64,000 nt of DNA, taken from Modestobacter marinus (GTDB lineage: Bacteria > Actinomycetota > Actinomycetes > Mycobacteriales > Geodermatophilaceae). The first letter of the stretch is position 1; each line of letters opens with the position of its first letter. The notes below the pieces were generated by a model that was given only the letters and a program-made list of their open reading frames with translations, was not told the DNA's origin and did no database searches. The stretch spans positions 42,639 through 106,638 of the forward strand of contig NZ_JABGCH010000019.1 of NCBI RefSeq assembly GCF_019799945.1, in the 5' to 3' direction. A program made the position numbers and the translations under genes. Positions 43,823-51,550 of the stretch are shown piece by piece.

Positions 43823-44179
43823 GTGACGGAACCGCGGAGGCCTGCTGCCTGCCGCTGGGCGAGGGCCGCTTCGAGCCCACCCGGGCGACGGAGAGCCCGT
43901 GGGACCGCAGCGCCCAGCACGGCGGTCCGCCGTCCGCGCTGCTCGCCCACCTGGCGGCCGCGGCGGCCGGACCGGCGCAGCGGGCCCATCGACACGTGGC
44001 TGTCGATCCCCACGGGGCTGACCGCCACCCTGGTGCGTGAGGCGGTCGGCGAGTGGGTGCACCCGGACGCCCGCACCGTGCTCGCCGAGGACGGCATCGG
44101 GCTGTGCTCGGGCACGCTCTCGGACGCCCGGGGTGCCGTGAGGGAGGTCTCCCCGCCGCTGCTGGTCCGGGCCCGGTGA
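43823..44179 (+). pseudogene. Decayed acyl-CoA thioesterase-like gene
   Basis: Two blocks of one thioesterase family survive in different frames. The first (about 43835-43990) reads CLPLGEGRFEPTRATESPWD followed by SAQHGGPPSALLAHLAAA. The second (about 43982-44179) reads PIDTWLSIPTGLTATLV and then EDGIGLCSGTLSDARGAVRE to a normal stop. Homologs have more than 100 residues between these blocks; here they are nearly joined. So there is an internal deletion and at least one frameshift. Confidence 0.6.
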
Positions 44180-44214
44180 TCAGCTGAACAGCGCGCGGCC
44201 CCACCAGTCCGCCC

Positions 44215-44310
44215 GGCTGCGGGCAGAGCTGGCCCAGGGCTGTACATCTCGGCGAAGACCGTCGAGCCCAGGTCCGAGCGGGTGCTCGCGCCCAGGGGCC
44301 TGAGCACCGT
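44215..44310 (+). pseudogene. Remnant of a LuxR-type helix-turn-helix
   Basis: One frame gives LYISAKTVEPRSERVLAPRGLST, close to the recognition-helix block of LuxR-family regulators (ISAKTVE-HV-RVLAKLGLSTR). An upstream AELAQG block is in a different frame. Only about 30 residues survive, with no start codon. It follows the thioesterase remnant, so this stretch appears to be decayed DNA. Confidence 0.5.
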
Positions 44311-44360
44311 CGCCGTCGGCAGAATGACCCCGAGCACCTGCCGAGCTGAGGAGGACGACG

Positions 44361-45149
44361 ATGTCCGATCCGACGGTCACCCGCACCGATGCCGACGGCG
44401 TCGCCACGCTGACCCTGCAGCGGCCGGGACTCACCTCCCGGCAGCGGACCGAGCTGCGCGGGCTGGTGGAGGAGGTCGCCGCGGACGACGCGGTGCGCGC
44501 GGTCCTGCTCACCGGCACCGGCCGGGCGTTCTGCGTCGGGCAGGACCTGGCCGAGCACGTCGAGACGCTGCGCAGCGGGAGCGGCCCCGCCGAGGGCGCC
44601 CTGTCGGTGGTGGAGGCCGAGTACAACCCGCTGGTGCTCGCGGTGTCCGCGCTGCGGGTGCCGGTGGTCGTGGCGATCAACGGCGCGTGCGCCGGCGCCG
44701 GGCTCGGCCTCGCGCTCGCCGGGGACCTGCGGATCGCGGCCGCCGGGGCGAAGTTCACCACCGCCTTCGCCGGCATCGGGCTGTCCAGCGACTCGGGGCT
44801 GGCGTCCCGGCTGGTGCGCTGCGTGGGTGGGTCCCGGGCCGCGGAGCTGCTGCTGCTCCCCGAGCCGTTCACCGCCGAGCGGGCCGCCGAGTGGGGGCTG
44901 GTCCACTCGGTGGTCGACCCGGAGCTGGTCGTGTCGGCGGCGCAGGCGCTGGCCGTCCGGCTCGCGGCGGGACCGACGCTCGCCTACCGGGCGATCAAGA
45001 CGGTGCTCGCGACCGCGGCCACCGACCCGCTGGAGCAGTCGCTCGCCCTGGAGGCGCGGCTGCAGCTCGAGCTGGGGCAGACCGAGGACCACCGCGAGGC
45101 GGTCGAGGCCTTCCTGGCCAAGCGCCCCGCCCACTTCACCGGCCGCTGA
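44361..45149 (+). CDS. Enoyl-CoA hydratase/isomerase family protein (PaaG-like)
   Basis: A crotonase-fold enzyme of 262 residues. The oxyanion-hole segments are FCVGQDLAEH and NGACAGAGLGLALAGDLRIAA; the catalytic region reads TTAFAGIGLSSDSGLASRLVRCVG. The Asp in SSDSG at that position is the PaaG/isomerase feature, rather than the Glu pair of true hydratases. A role in phenylacetate or related acyl-CoA isomerisation is likely, but no paa genes are nearby. ATG 44361 has GAGGAGGACG upstream. Confidence 0.85.
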   Translation: MSDPTVTRTDADGVATLTLQRPGLTSRQRTELRGLVEEVAADDAVRAVLLTGTGRAFCVGQDLAEHVETLRSGSGPAEGALSVVEAEYNPLVLAVSALRVPVVVAINGACAGAGLGLALAGDLRIAAAGAKFTTAFAGIGLSSDSGLASRLVRCVGGSRAAELLLLPEPFTAERAAEWGLVHSVVDPELVVSAAQALAVRLAAGPTLAYRAIKTVLATAATDPLEQSLALEARLQLELGQTEDHREAVEAFLAKRPAHFTGR

Positions 45150-45256
45150 CCAGCGCTGTCCGCGTCGCACCAGAGTGCGGCGCGATGTGCGGGGGTGGCG
45201 CGTTCTACCTCGAGGAGTGCGCCGGGGGCGCACATCGTCCCCTCAGGCGGAGGTCG

Positions 45257-45472
45257 TCAGCGGGTCTGGGTGAGGCAGGCCGGGCAGACGTCGGTGCCGG
45301 CGACCGGCCAGACCCGCTCGGTCGTGACCCGGGCCAGGGTGCCGCAGACGGTGAGCTCGCAGGCGCCGTCCAGGTCGTCGGGGGCCCGGTGCACCTCCAC
45401 GGCGTGCCAGAGCGCCGCGGTCGGACCGTGAGCGCGGCTGCGGGCGGCGACGAAGGTGAGTGAGATGACCAT
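45257..45472 (-). CDS. Small cysteine-containing hypothetical protein
   Basis: A 71-residue protein starting MVISLTFVAARSRAHGP. It has a CELTVC pair and a C-terminal DVCPACL, so a metal-binding site is possible. The open frame upstream of ATG 45472 is not coding-like. GAGG precedes the start by a few bases. No family is recognised. Confidence 0.45.
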   Translation of the reverse strand: MVISLTFVAARSRAHGPTAALWHAVEVHRAPDDLDGACELTVCGTLARVTTERVWPVAGTDVCPACLTQTR

Positions 45473-45615
45473 GCCCTCGAAGTCGGCATCCCGGCGGGCC
45501 GGCCTGAGCCGGGACGCCGCGCCCCACCCGAAGGGGGTGCCGGTAGCCGGTCCGGGTCCCGCCGGCCGGGCATGGCACCGTGCTCCTGCTCCGTCCACCC
45601 AGCCCAGGAGGCCCG

Positions 45616-46254
45616 GTGCAGCTCACCAAGCACGGTCACGCCTGCGTCGTCCTGTCCGATGGCGACCAGCGCCTGCTGATCGACCCCGGCGCGTTCACCG
45701 CCGAGGACGCCTGGCGGGGCGCCACCGCCCTGCTGGTCACCCACGAGCACTGGGACCACTTCCAGGCCGACCGCACGCGGCGGGCCCTCGATGCCGACCC
45801 CGGCCTCGAGGTGTGGACCAACGCCTCGGTCGCCGGGCAGCTGGAGGGCGCGGGGAGCCGGGTGCACGTGGTCGGCCCCGGCGACGCCTTCACCGCCGCC
45901 GGCCTCGACGTCTCGGTGCACGGTGAGTGGCACGCGGTGATCCACCCGGACCTCCCGCGGGTCCGCAACGTCGGCTTCCTGGTCGCCGGGCAGGTGTTCC
46001 ACCCCGGTGACGCGCTCACCGTGCCGGAGGTCGCCGTCCCCACCCTGCTGCTCCCCGCGCACGCCCCCTGGTCGAAGACCGGCGAGCTGATCGACCACCT
46101 GCGCGCGGTGCGCGCCGAGCGGGCCTACGCCGTGCACGACGGCCTGCTCAACGACCCTGGCCTGGCCGGGGTCGCCGGCCTGCTCGGCGAGCGGGGGCCG
46201 GGCCAGCCGACGCCCTACACGCGCCTGGCCGCCGGCGAGTCCACGGACGTGTGA
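45616..46254 (+). CDS. MBL-fold metallohydrolase
   Basis: A 212-residue metallo-beta-lactamase fold protein of the UlaG-like group. The N-terminal LTKHGHACVVLSDGDQRLLIDPG is typical of that group. The metal site motif is THEHWDHFQ (H-x-H-x-D-H); later ligands are probably in HGEWHAVIH and the VFHPGD segment. It probably hydrolyses a phosphodiester or lactone-type bond. GTG 45616 has AGGAGG upstream. It overlaps the convergent EAL-LOV gene by 40 bp. Confidence 0.85.
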   Translation: MQLTKHGHACVVLSDGDQRLLIDPGAFTAEDAWRGATALLVTHEHWDHFQADRTRRALDADPGLEVWTNASVAGQLEGAGSRVHVVGPGDAFTAAGLDVSVHGEWHAVIHPDLPRVRNVGFLVAGQVFHPGDALTVPEVAVPTLLLPAHAPWSKTGELIDHLRAVRAERAYAVHDGLLNDPGLAGVAGLLGERGPGQPTPYTRLAAGESTDV

Positions 46255-48065
46255 CCGTTCCCGGGCACGGTCAGCAGCGCGTCGAGCTCGGCCAGCCGCG
46301 CCTCGGAACGGAGCCGGCGGTCCCGCTCGGCGGCCAGCGCCCGCTCGGCGTCCACCCGCTCGGTCACGTCGGTCTGGATGCCGATGTACTGCACCACCGT
46401 GCCCGTGCCGTCGGTCACCGGGGTCAGGTGGCACTCGTTCCACCAGGTGCTGCCGTCGGCCCGCCGGTTGAGCAGCACCTCGCGGACCTCCTCGCCGGCC
46501 GTGACCGCCGCGCGCAGCCGCGCCACCGCGGCGGGGTCGGTGTCCGGGCACTGCAGGAAGCGGCAGTTCCGGCCGAGCGTCTCCGCGGCCGGGAACCCGG
46601 TCAGCTGCTCGAACGCCGGGTTGACGTACACCAGCGGCTGGTCGGGCAGCCGCACGTCGACGACCGTCACCCCGGTGTCGACCGCCGCCAGGGCCCGCGC
46701 GAGCACCGCGTCACCGGGGCTGCCGCCGCCGGTGAGCAGCCGGGTGGCCGCCGGCAGCGGAGCGGTGGGCAGGGCGGCGGTGGGGAGGGCGGCGTCCCCG
46801 GACGGCGCGACCCGGGACATCAGGGCCCGGGCGGCCCGCACCACGGTGCCCCGCCCGTAGGTCAGCGCAAAGGCGAACCGTCGCTCCAGGTCCGGGCCGT
46901 CGTCGCCGAGGTCGCGCGCGAGCAGCGCCGCACTGAAGTGCGGGCTGAGCACCACGATGTCCCACTCGCCCCGGACCGGGTCCCCGGGCGCCAGGTCCGC
47001 GCCGCGCAGGCCGGGCAGCGGCTCGACCGGCAGACCCTCCCCCAGCGCGCAGACGAAGCCGACCCGCTCCACCAGGTCGCGGTACCGCTGCCGGGTGGAC
47101 GGCGTGACGTGCCGTGCCTCCTGGAACGCGGCCGCGACCACGCAGGTCTCCCCCAGCCGCATCGCCTGCCGCTCCAGCTGCTTGCTCAGCTCGATGAGCA
47201 GCGTCTTGGGCGCCTCCCGGACGACGACGGTCTCCGGCAGGCACGCGAACGGGGAGACCTCCCCGGCGGCGCCGTCGGCCGGCTGCGCGGTGGGCAGCCG
47301 CAGGGACCCGGTCCGCTGCCCGCGGACGGCGCCCGGCCCCGGCCGGCCGAACAGCCAGCCCTGCCCCAGGGTCGCGCCCAGCGCGCGGGCCATGGTCAGG
47401 TGGGTGGCGTCCTCGATCCCCTCGGCGAGCACCGCGGCGCCACTGGCCTCGGCGTAGGCGTTCACCGCGTTCATGATCTCGGCGATCGCCGGGCCCGGGC
47501 GCTCCTGCACCAGCCGCAGGTCCAGCTTCACCACGTCCGGGCGCAGCAGCGGCATGAAGGCCAGCGACAGCTGCTCCGCGCCGACGTCGTCCAGGGCGAC
47601 GGCCCACCCGCGCTCACGCACCCGGGCCACGGTGCGCAGCAGCTCCGCGGGGCGGGCGGCGAGCGCCCGCTCGGTGATCTCCAGGACCACGCGCAGGTCG
47701 CCGGGCAGCTCGTCGACGCCCGGGAAGAGGGCGGCGAGCGGCGCCTCGTCCAGCGCGTCGGGCTCCACGTTGACGAACACGGTCAGCGGCGCGAGCAGGC
47801 CGGCGGCGACCGCGCCGCGCAGCGCCGCCGACCGGCAGGCCTGGTCCAGCTCGGGGAGGCAGCCCGCGGCGCGCGCGGCGGCGAAGAGCGCGTCGGGAGC
47901 CCGCAGCGGCCCCTCGGGGCCCCGCGCGAGCGCCTCGTAGGCGACGACCCGCCCGTCGTCCAGGTCCACGATCGGCTGGAACAGGCAGGTCACGGCGCCG
48001 TCGGCGAGCACTGCGCGGACGGCCGCGGCCGCCGCCTGGGAATTCAGGTGCACGTCGTCCCCCAT
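46215..48065 (-). CDS. EAL-DICT-LOV protein: candidate blue-light-regulated c-di-GMP phosphodiesterase
   Basis: A 616-residue signalling protein. In order: an EAL domain (about 20-255), a DICT sensory domain (about 290-430) and a LOV-type PAS domain (about 455-575). EAL motifs present are YEALARG (E44), ITERAL, LDDVGAEQ, VKLDL, LAEGIED and GQGWLFGRP, so it may be catalytically active. The LOV core GRNCRFLQ has the photoactive Cys (C501). Asn533, Asn543 and Gln564 lie 32, 42 and 63 residues after it, exactly the spacing of Cys57/Asn89/Asn99/Gln120 in phototropin LOV1. ATG 48065 is chosen; 48101 is possible. It diverges from a GAF protein gene. Confidence 0.88.
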   Translation of the reverse strand: MGDDVHLNSQAAAAAVRAVLADGAVTCLFQPIVDLDDGRVVAYEALARGPEGPLRAPDALFAAARAAGCLPELDQACRSAALRGAVAAGLLAPLTVFVNVEPDALDEAPLAALFPGVDELPGDLRVVLEITERALAARPAELLRTVARVRERGWAVALDDVGAEQLSLAFMPLLRPDVVKLDLRLVQERPGPAIAEIMNAVNAYAEASGAAVLAEGIEDATHLTMARALGATLGQGWLFGRPGPGAVRGQRTGSLRLPTAQPADGAAGEVSPFACLPETVVVREAPKTLLIELSKQLERQAMRLGETCVVAAAFQEARHVTPSTRQRYRDLVERVGFVCALGEGLPVEPLPGLRGADLAPGDPVRGEWDIVVLSPHFSAALLARDLGDDGPDLERRFAFALTYGRGTVVRAARALMSRVAPSGDAALPTAALPTAPLPAATRLLTGGGSPGDAVLARALAAVDTGVTVVDVRLPDQPLVYVNPAFEQLTGFPAAETLGRNCRFLQCPDTDPAAVARLRAAVTAGEEVREVLLNRRADGSTWWNECHLTPVTDGTGTVVQYIGIQTDVTERVDAERALAAERDRRLRSEARLAELDALLTVPGNGHTSVDSPAARRV

Positions 48066-48162
48066 CGGACCCGGACAGCCGATCCTGGAGTCTGACAGCA
48101 TCAGGGGGCCACGAAGGGGTGAGCGCCCCGCCGCGAAGCGGCGGGCACGAGGACGACGGGGG

Positions 48163-49296
48163 GTGGTCACCACGGGAGAGGAGCTGTACGACCTGCCCAC
48201 GTGGTCGGTACTGCCCGCCCGCCCGGACCCGGTGTTCGACCGGCTGGCGGCCGCCCTCGCCGAGCAGATGTGCGCCCCGCGCGCCTTCGTCGTGCTGGTG
48301 TCCAAGGGCGGGCAGGTCTTCCCGGGCGCGTTCGGTCTGCCGGAACCCTGGAACAGCCGGCGCTCCACGCCGTTGAGCGAGTCGTTGAGCCTGCCGGTGG
48401 TGCGCACCGGCAACCCACTCGTGATCCGGGACATCCGCACCTCCCCGGCCGCTCCGGACAGGGAGGCCGTGCAGGCGCTCAACGTGGTCGCCTACACCGG
48501 CGCGCCCCTGGTGGACGCGCACGGGCACCCGATCGGTGTCCTCTGCGTCATCGACGTGCGGCCGCGCACCTGGACGGCGCGGGAGCTGACCGTGCTGAAC
48601 CGGCTCGCCGGGGAGTGCTCCCGGCTGCTGCAGCTGCGCGCCGTCGAGCTGGCCGAGGAGGAGGCGCGGGCCGCCACCCGGCGCGCGGACGCCTCGGCGG
48701 CCGCGGCGGCCGAGGCGTCCCGCGTCGCGCTGCTGGCCGCGGAGGCGGAGGCCGACCGGGCCCGCCTGGTCGCCCGGCTCAGCCAGGCGCTGCTGCCGGT
48801 CGAGACCTTCGCCGAGGTGCTGCGCACCGTCGACCGCCTGGTCCGGTCACCGCTGGGGGCCACGGCCACCCTGCTCGGCCTGGCCGAAGCCGGCAGCACC
48901 GACCTGCGGGTGTGGGCGGCGGTCACCGGGGCGCCGCCGTCCGCGGGCCCGGTGGCGACGGTCTGCCTCGGCAACGAGCACCCGATGGGCGCGGCGGCGC
49001 ACGACCGGCGGCTGGTGACCGTGCCCAGCCGGGAGGAGGGCGGGCGCCTGTTCACCGCGCTGGCCCGCCTCCCCGCCGGGGGCGTCGCCGCCGGGCTGGC
49101 CGTGCCGCTCGTCCTCGGCCAGCACTCCTCGACCGGGGCCCTCATGGTCGGCTGGGACCAGGAACGACCGCTGGACGAGTCGGTCCGCGCGGCGGTCACC
49201 GGGCTGGCCCGGCACGTCGAGCACGCCGTCGACCGGGTGCTGCTGCGCGCACAGCGGCTGCGGCTGCAGGCCACACCGCTCGAGCTGTCGGCCTGA
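48163..49296 (+). CDS. GAF domain protein without output domain
   Basis: A 377-residue cytosolic sensor-like protein with two GAF-type domains: about 20-160 (EQMCAPRAFVVLV...NPLVIRDIRTSP...GVLCVIDVRPRTW) and about 215-370, joined by an Ala/Glu/Arg-rich coiled coil (LAEEEARAATRRADASAAAAAEASRVALLAAEAEADRARLVARL). The second part opens like the region upstream of PP2C domains in SpoIIE phosphatases (LSQALLPVETFAEVL), but no phosphatase or kinase domain follows. It is head to head with the EAL-DICT-LOV gene (97-bp gap) and may share its promoter region. Confidence 0.8.
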   Translation: MVTTGEELYDLPTWSVLPARPDPVFDRLAAALAEQMCAPRAFVVLVSKGGQVFPGAFGLPEPWNSRRSTPLSESLSLPVVRTGNPLVIRDIRTSPAAPDREAVQALNVVAYTGAPLVDAHGHPIGVLCVIDVRPRTWTARELTVLNRLAGECSRLLQLRAVELAEEEARAATRRADASAAAAAEASRVALLAAEAEADRARLVARLSQALLPVETFAEVLRTVDRLVRSPLGATATLLGLAEAGSTDLRVWAAVTGAPPSAGPVATVCLGNEHPMGAAAHDRRLVTVPSREEGGRLFTALARLPAGGVAAGLAVPLVLGQHSSTGALMVGWDQERPLDESVRAAVTGLARHVEHAVDRVLLRAQRLRLQATPLELSA

Positions 49297-49635
49297 TCAG
49301 CCCGAGCCGGTGCCGGTGCCGGTGCCGGGTCCGTGAGGCTCGGCGGTGAACATGGTCACCAGGTCCATGCCGCCCCACTCCTGCAGGTTCGCGCCGCTGG
49401 CCGCCCACTCCGGCGAGTCGAACGCGGCCTTCATCGCCTCCTTCGACTCGAAGACCAGCTCGGCGAGCAGGTGGTAGCTCGGCTTGCCGACCACCTGGCG
49501 CCGCACCCGGTGGACGCGGTTCTCCACGAGGCCGGGGGTCTTCTCGACCAGCGGGACGTGGGTCCCGAAGTACTTCTCGTCAAAGGCGGCCGGGTCGTCC
49601 GGGGTGCGGTAGAGCGCGAAGAAGCTGACGGTCAT
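49297..49635 (-). CDS. EthD family reductase-like protein
   Basis: A 112-residue dimeric alpha/beta-barrel protein of the EthD family (originally found in the ethyl tert-butyl ether degradation cluster; function unclear). It opens VSFFALYRTPDDPAAFDEKYFGTHVPLVEKTPGL, the family signature, and has FESKEAMKAAFDSPEW. The C-terminus is a short (Gly-Thr)n tail (GTGTGTGSG). It lies end to end with the GAF gene (their stops are adjacent, 49296 and 49297). Confidence 0.85.
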   Translation of the reverse strand: MTVSFFALYRTPDDPAAFDEKYFGTHVPLVEKTPGLVENRVHRVRRQVVGKPSYHLLAELVFESKEAMKAAFDSPEWAASGANLQEWGGMDLVTMFTAEPHGPGTGTGTGSG

Positions 49636-49683
49636 GCGCCGGCCCTACCCGGGCCGGACGGCGGGAACGCCGGACCGGGCGGG

Positions 49684-50424
49684 TCAGCGCCCGCCGACCG
49701 ACACCTCGAACTCGACCTGGCTGACGTCCGGGCGGAGCCGGGAGAAGCTGTGCACGAGCGGGTGGCCGCTCGTGTCACGGACGGTGGTGCGGACCACCAG
49801 CAGCGGCGAGCCGGCGACGACCGCCAGCAACTCGGCCTCGTCGGCGGCCGCCGTCCCGACGTCCACGACGATCCGGGCGTGCGCGAGGTCGGCCTGGTAC
49901 TCCCGGCGCAGGAACTCGTACAGCGAGCCGTGCCCGAAGTCCTGAACGGCCGCCGTCGGGTACCGGTCGGCCGGCAGGAAGCTGCGGACGACGTGGTTCG
50001 GCGCCCCGTCGACGCTGCGCAGCCGGACGAGCTCGACCACGTCCTCGGCCGCGCCCAGCGACAGCTCGGCGGCGATGGCCGGCGCGGCCGGCACGATGCG
50101 CTGGGCGAGCACCGTGGTGCCGACCTGGGCACCCTGCTCGGTCATCACCGAGTGGAACCCGGCGATGCGATGGACGAAGCTCTCCCGGTACTCGTGCCGG
50201 ATGCCCGGCCGGCTCACGAAGGTGCCGCGCCCCTGCTCGCGCACCAGGTGCCCGTCGGCCACCAGCCCGTCGACCGCGCGGCGCAGGGTGATCCGGCTGA
50301 CGCCGTACTCGGCGCACAGCACCGGCTCGGGCGGGAGCAGCGTGTGCTCCGGCAGGGCGGAGGCACGGCGGCGGAGCGCCTCGCGGACCGCGAGGTACTT
50401 GGGTCCGGCCTCAAGACTCGCCAC
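49684..50424 (-). CDS. GntR/HutC-family regulator divergent from pfkA
   Basis: A 246-residue regulator: winged helix (about 10-75; YGVSRITLRRAVDGLVADGHLVREQGRGTFVSRP) followed by a UTRA ligand-binding domain (about 95-240; VELVRLRSVDGAPNHVVRSFLPADRYP). HutC/UTRA proteins sense small metabolites such as sugar phosphates. The GTG start at 50424 has a -10-like TACTTT seven bases upstream (50437-50432), so the message should be leaderless. A GTCTAGAC-centred palindrome sits between this gene and pfkA, so both are probably controlled by it. Confidence 0.9.
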   Translation of the reverse strand: MASLEAGPKYLAVREALRRRASALPEHTLLPPEPVLCAEYGVSRITLRRAVDGLVADGHLVREQGRGTFVSRPGIRHEYRESFVHRIAGFHSVMTEQGAQVGTTVLAQRIVPAAPAIAAELSLGAAEDVVELVRLRSVDGAPNHVVRSFLPADRYPTAAVQDFGHGSLYEFLRREYQADLAHARIVVDVGTAAADEAELLAVVAGSPLLVVRTTVRDTSGHPLVHSFSRLRPDVSQVEFEVSVGGR

Positions 50425-50448
50425 GCCGAGAAAAGTACTGCACGAGGA

Positions 50449-50462
50449 GACGTCTAGACGTC
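50449..50462. promoter_or_regulatory. HutC-type operator between the regulator gene and pfkA
   Basis: GACGTCTAGACGTC is a perfect 14-bp palindrome with the GTCTAGAC core bound by HutC/DasR-type GntR regulators. It covers the expected -35 regions of both divergent promoters: TACTTT for the regulator (minus strand) and TACGGT (50469-50474) for pfkA. Binding would repress both genes. Confidence 0.75.
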
Positions 50463-50509
50463 ATGACGTACGGTGCTCGCGATCATCCCCCTCGTCCGGA
50501 GGAGCACAG

Positions 50510-51538
50510 GTGCGCATCGGGGTCCTGACCGGCGGCGGCGACTGCCCCGGCCTCAACGCCGTCCTGCGGGCGGTGGTCCGGACCGCGGAGAAGCAGTACG
50601 GCAGCGACGTCATCGGCTTCCGGAACGGGTGGCGCGGGCTGCTCGAGGACGACGCGATGAAGCTGGACCGGCCGCTGGTCAACGGCCTGCTCACCCGCGG
50701 CGGCACGGTCCTGGGCTCGGCCCGGGTGGCTCCGCAGCGGCTGCGGGACGGTCTCGGCCGGATGCGCGAGGTGCTCGAGGGGCACGGCGTGGACGTGCTG
50801 ATCCCGATCGGCGGGGAGGGCACGCTCACCGCCGCAGCCTGGCTGTCCTCGGAGGGCGTGCCCGTCGTCGGGGTGCCCAAGACCATCGACAACGACATCG
50901 ACGGCACCGACCTGACCTTCGGCTTCGACACCGCGGTCAGCATCGCCACCGACATGATCGACCGGCTGCACACCACCGCCGAGTCGCACCAGCGGGTGCT
51001 GCTCGTCGAGGTGATGGGCCGGCACGCCGGCTGGATCGCGCTCAACGCCGGACTCGCGGCCGGCGCGCACCTGACGATCACCCCCGAGGAGCCGTTCGAC
51101 ATCGACGAGGTGTGCCGGCTGGTCACCGCCCGGTTCGACCGCGGCCACCGGCACGTGATCGGGGTGGTCAGCGAGGGCGCGACGCCGCTGCCGGGGACGA
51201 TGCCGCTGCGCGACGGCGGGGTCGACGAGTTCGGCCACCGGCGGTTCACCGGGGTGGCGCAGCAGCTCGGGGAGGAGATCGAGCGGCGCACCGGCAAGGA
51301 GGTGCGGACGACGGTGCTCGGCCACGTGCAGCGCGGTGGGACCCCGACCTCCTTCGACCGGGTGCTGGCCACCCGCTTCGGGCTGCACGCCACGATCGCC
51401 GCCCACGAGGAGCAGTTCGGGCAGATGGTCGCCCTGCGCGGGACCGGGATCACGCTGTTCCCGCTCGCCGACGCGGTCGCCCAGCTGAAGACCGTGCCCA
51501 CGGACCGGCTCGAGGAGACCGCGGCCTTCACCGGCTGA
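50510..51538 (+). CDS. pfkA: 6-phosphofructokinase, ATP-type by active-site motif
   Basis: Phosphorylates fructose-6-phosphate to fructose-1,6-bisphosphate, committing carbon to glycolysis. The 342-residue protein shows GVLTGGGDCPGLNAVLRAVV at the N-terminus, then GGEGT and VPKTIDNDIDGTD. A Gly in GGEGT (where PPi-dependent enzymes carry Asp) points to ATP as donor. It also has EVMGRHAGWIAL and VLGHVQRGGTP. GTG 50510 has GGAGGAG upstream. A HutC-family regulator is divergent, with a shared operator. Confidence 0.93.
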   Translation: MRIGVLTGGGDCPGLNAVLRAVVRTAEKQYGSDVIGFRNGWRGLLEDDAMKLDRPLVNGLLTRGGTVLGSARVAPQRLRDGLGRMREVLEGHGVDVLIPIGGEGTLTAAAWLSSEGVPVVGVPKTIDNDIDGTDLTFGFDTAVSIATDMIDRLHTTAESHQRVLLVEVMGRHAGWIALNAGLAAGAHLTITPEEPFDIDEVCRLVTARFDRGHRHVIGVVSEGATPLPGTMPLRDGGVDEFGHRRFTGVAQQLGEEIERRTGKEVRTTVLGHVQRGGTPTSFDRVLATRFGLHATIAAHEEQFGQMVALRGTGITLFPLADAVAQLKTVPTDRLEETAAFTG

Positions 51539-51550
51539 CGGTCGACGCCC

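Noticed and set aside
44180-44360. A minus-strand frame reading VFAEMYS-like residues
   Set aside because: It is the complement of the LuxR-like remnant and shows no independent family similarity.
42132-45233. A 3.1-kb minus-strand open frame spanning glycerate kinase, the decayed region and the enoyl-CoA hydratase
   Set aside because: It is out of frame with the glycerate kinase and antisense to the hydratase, and its sequence is low complexity.
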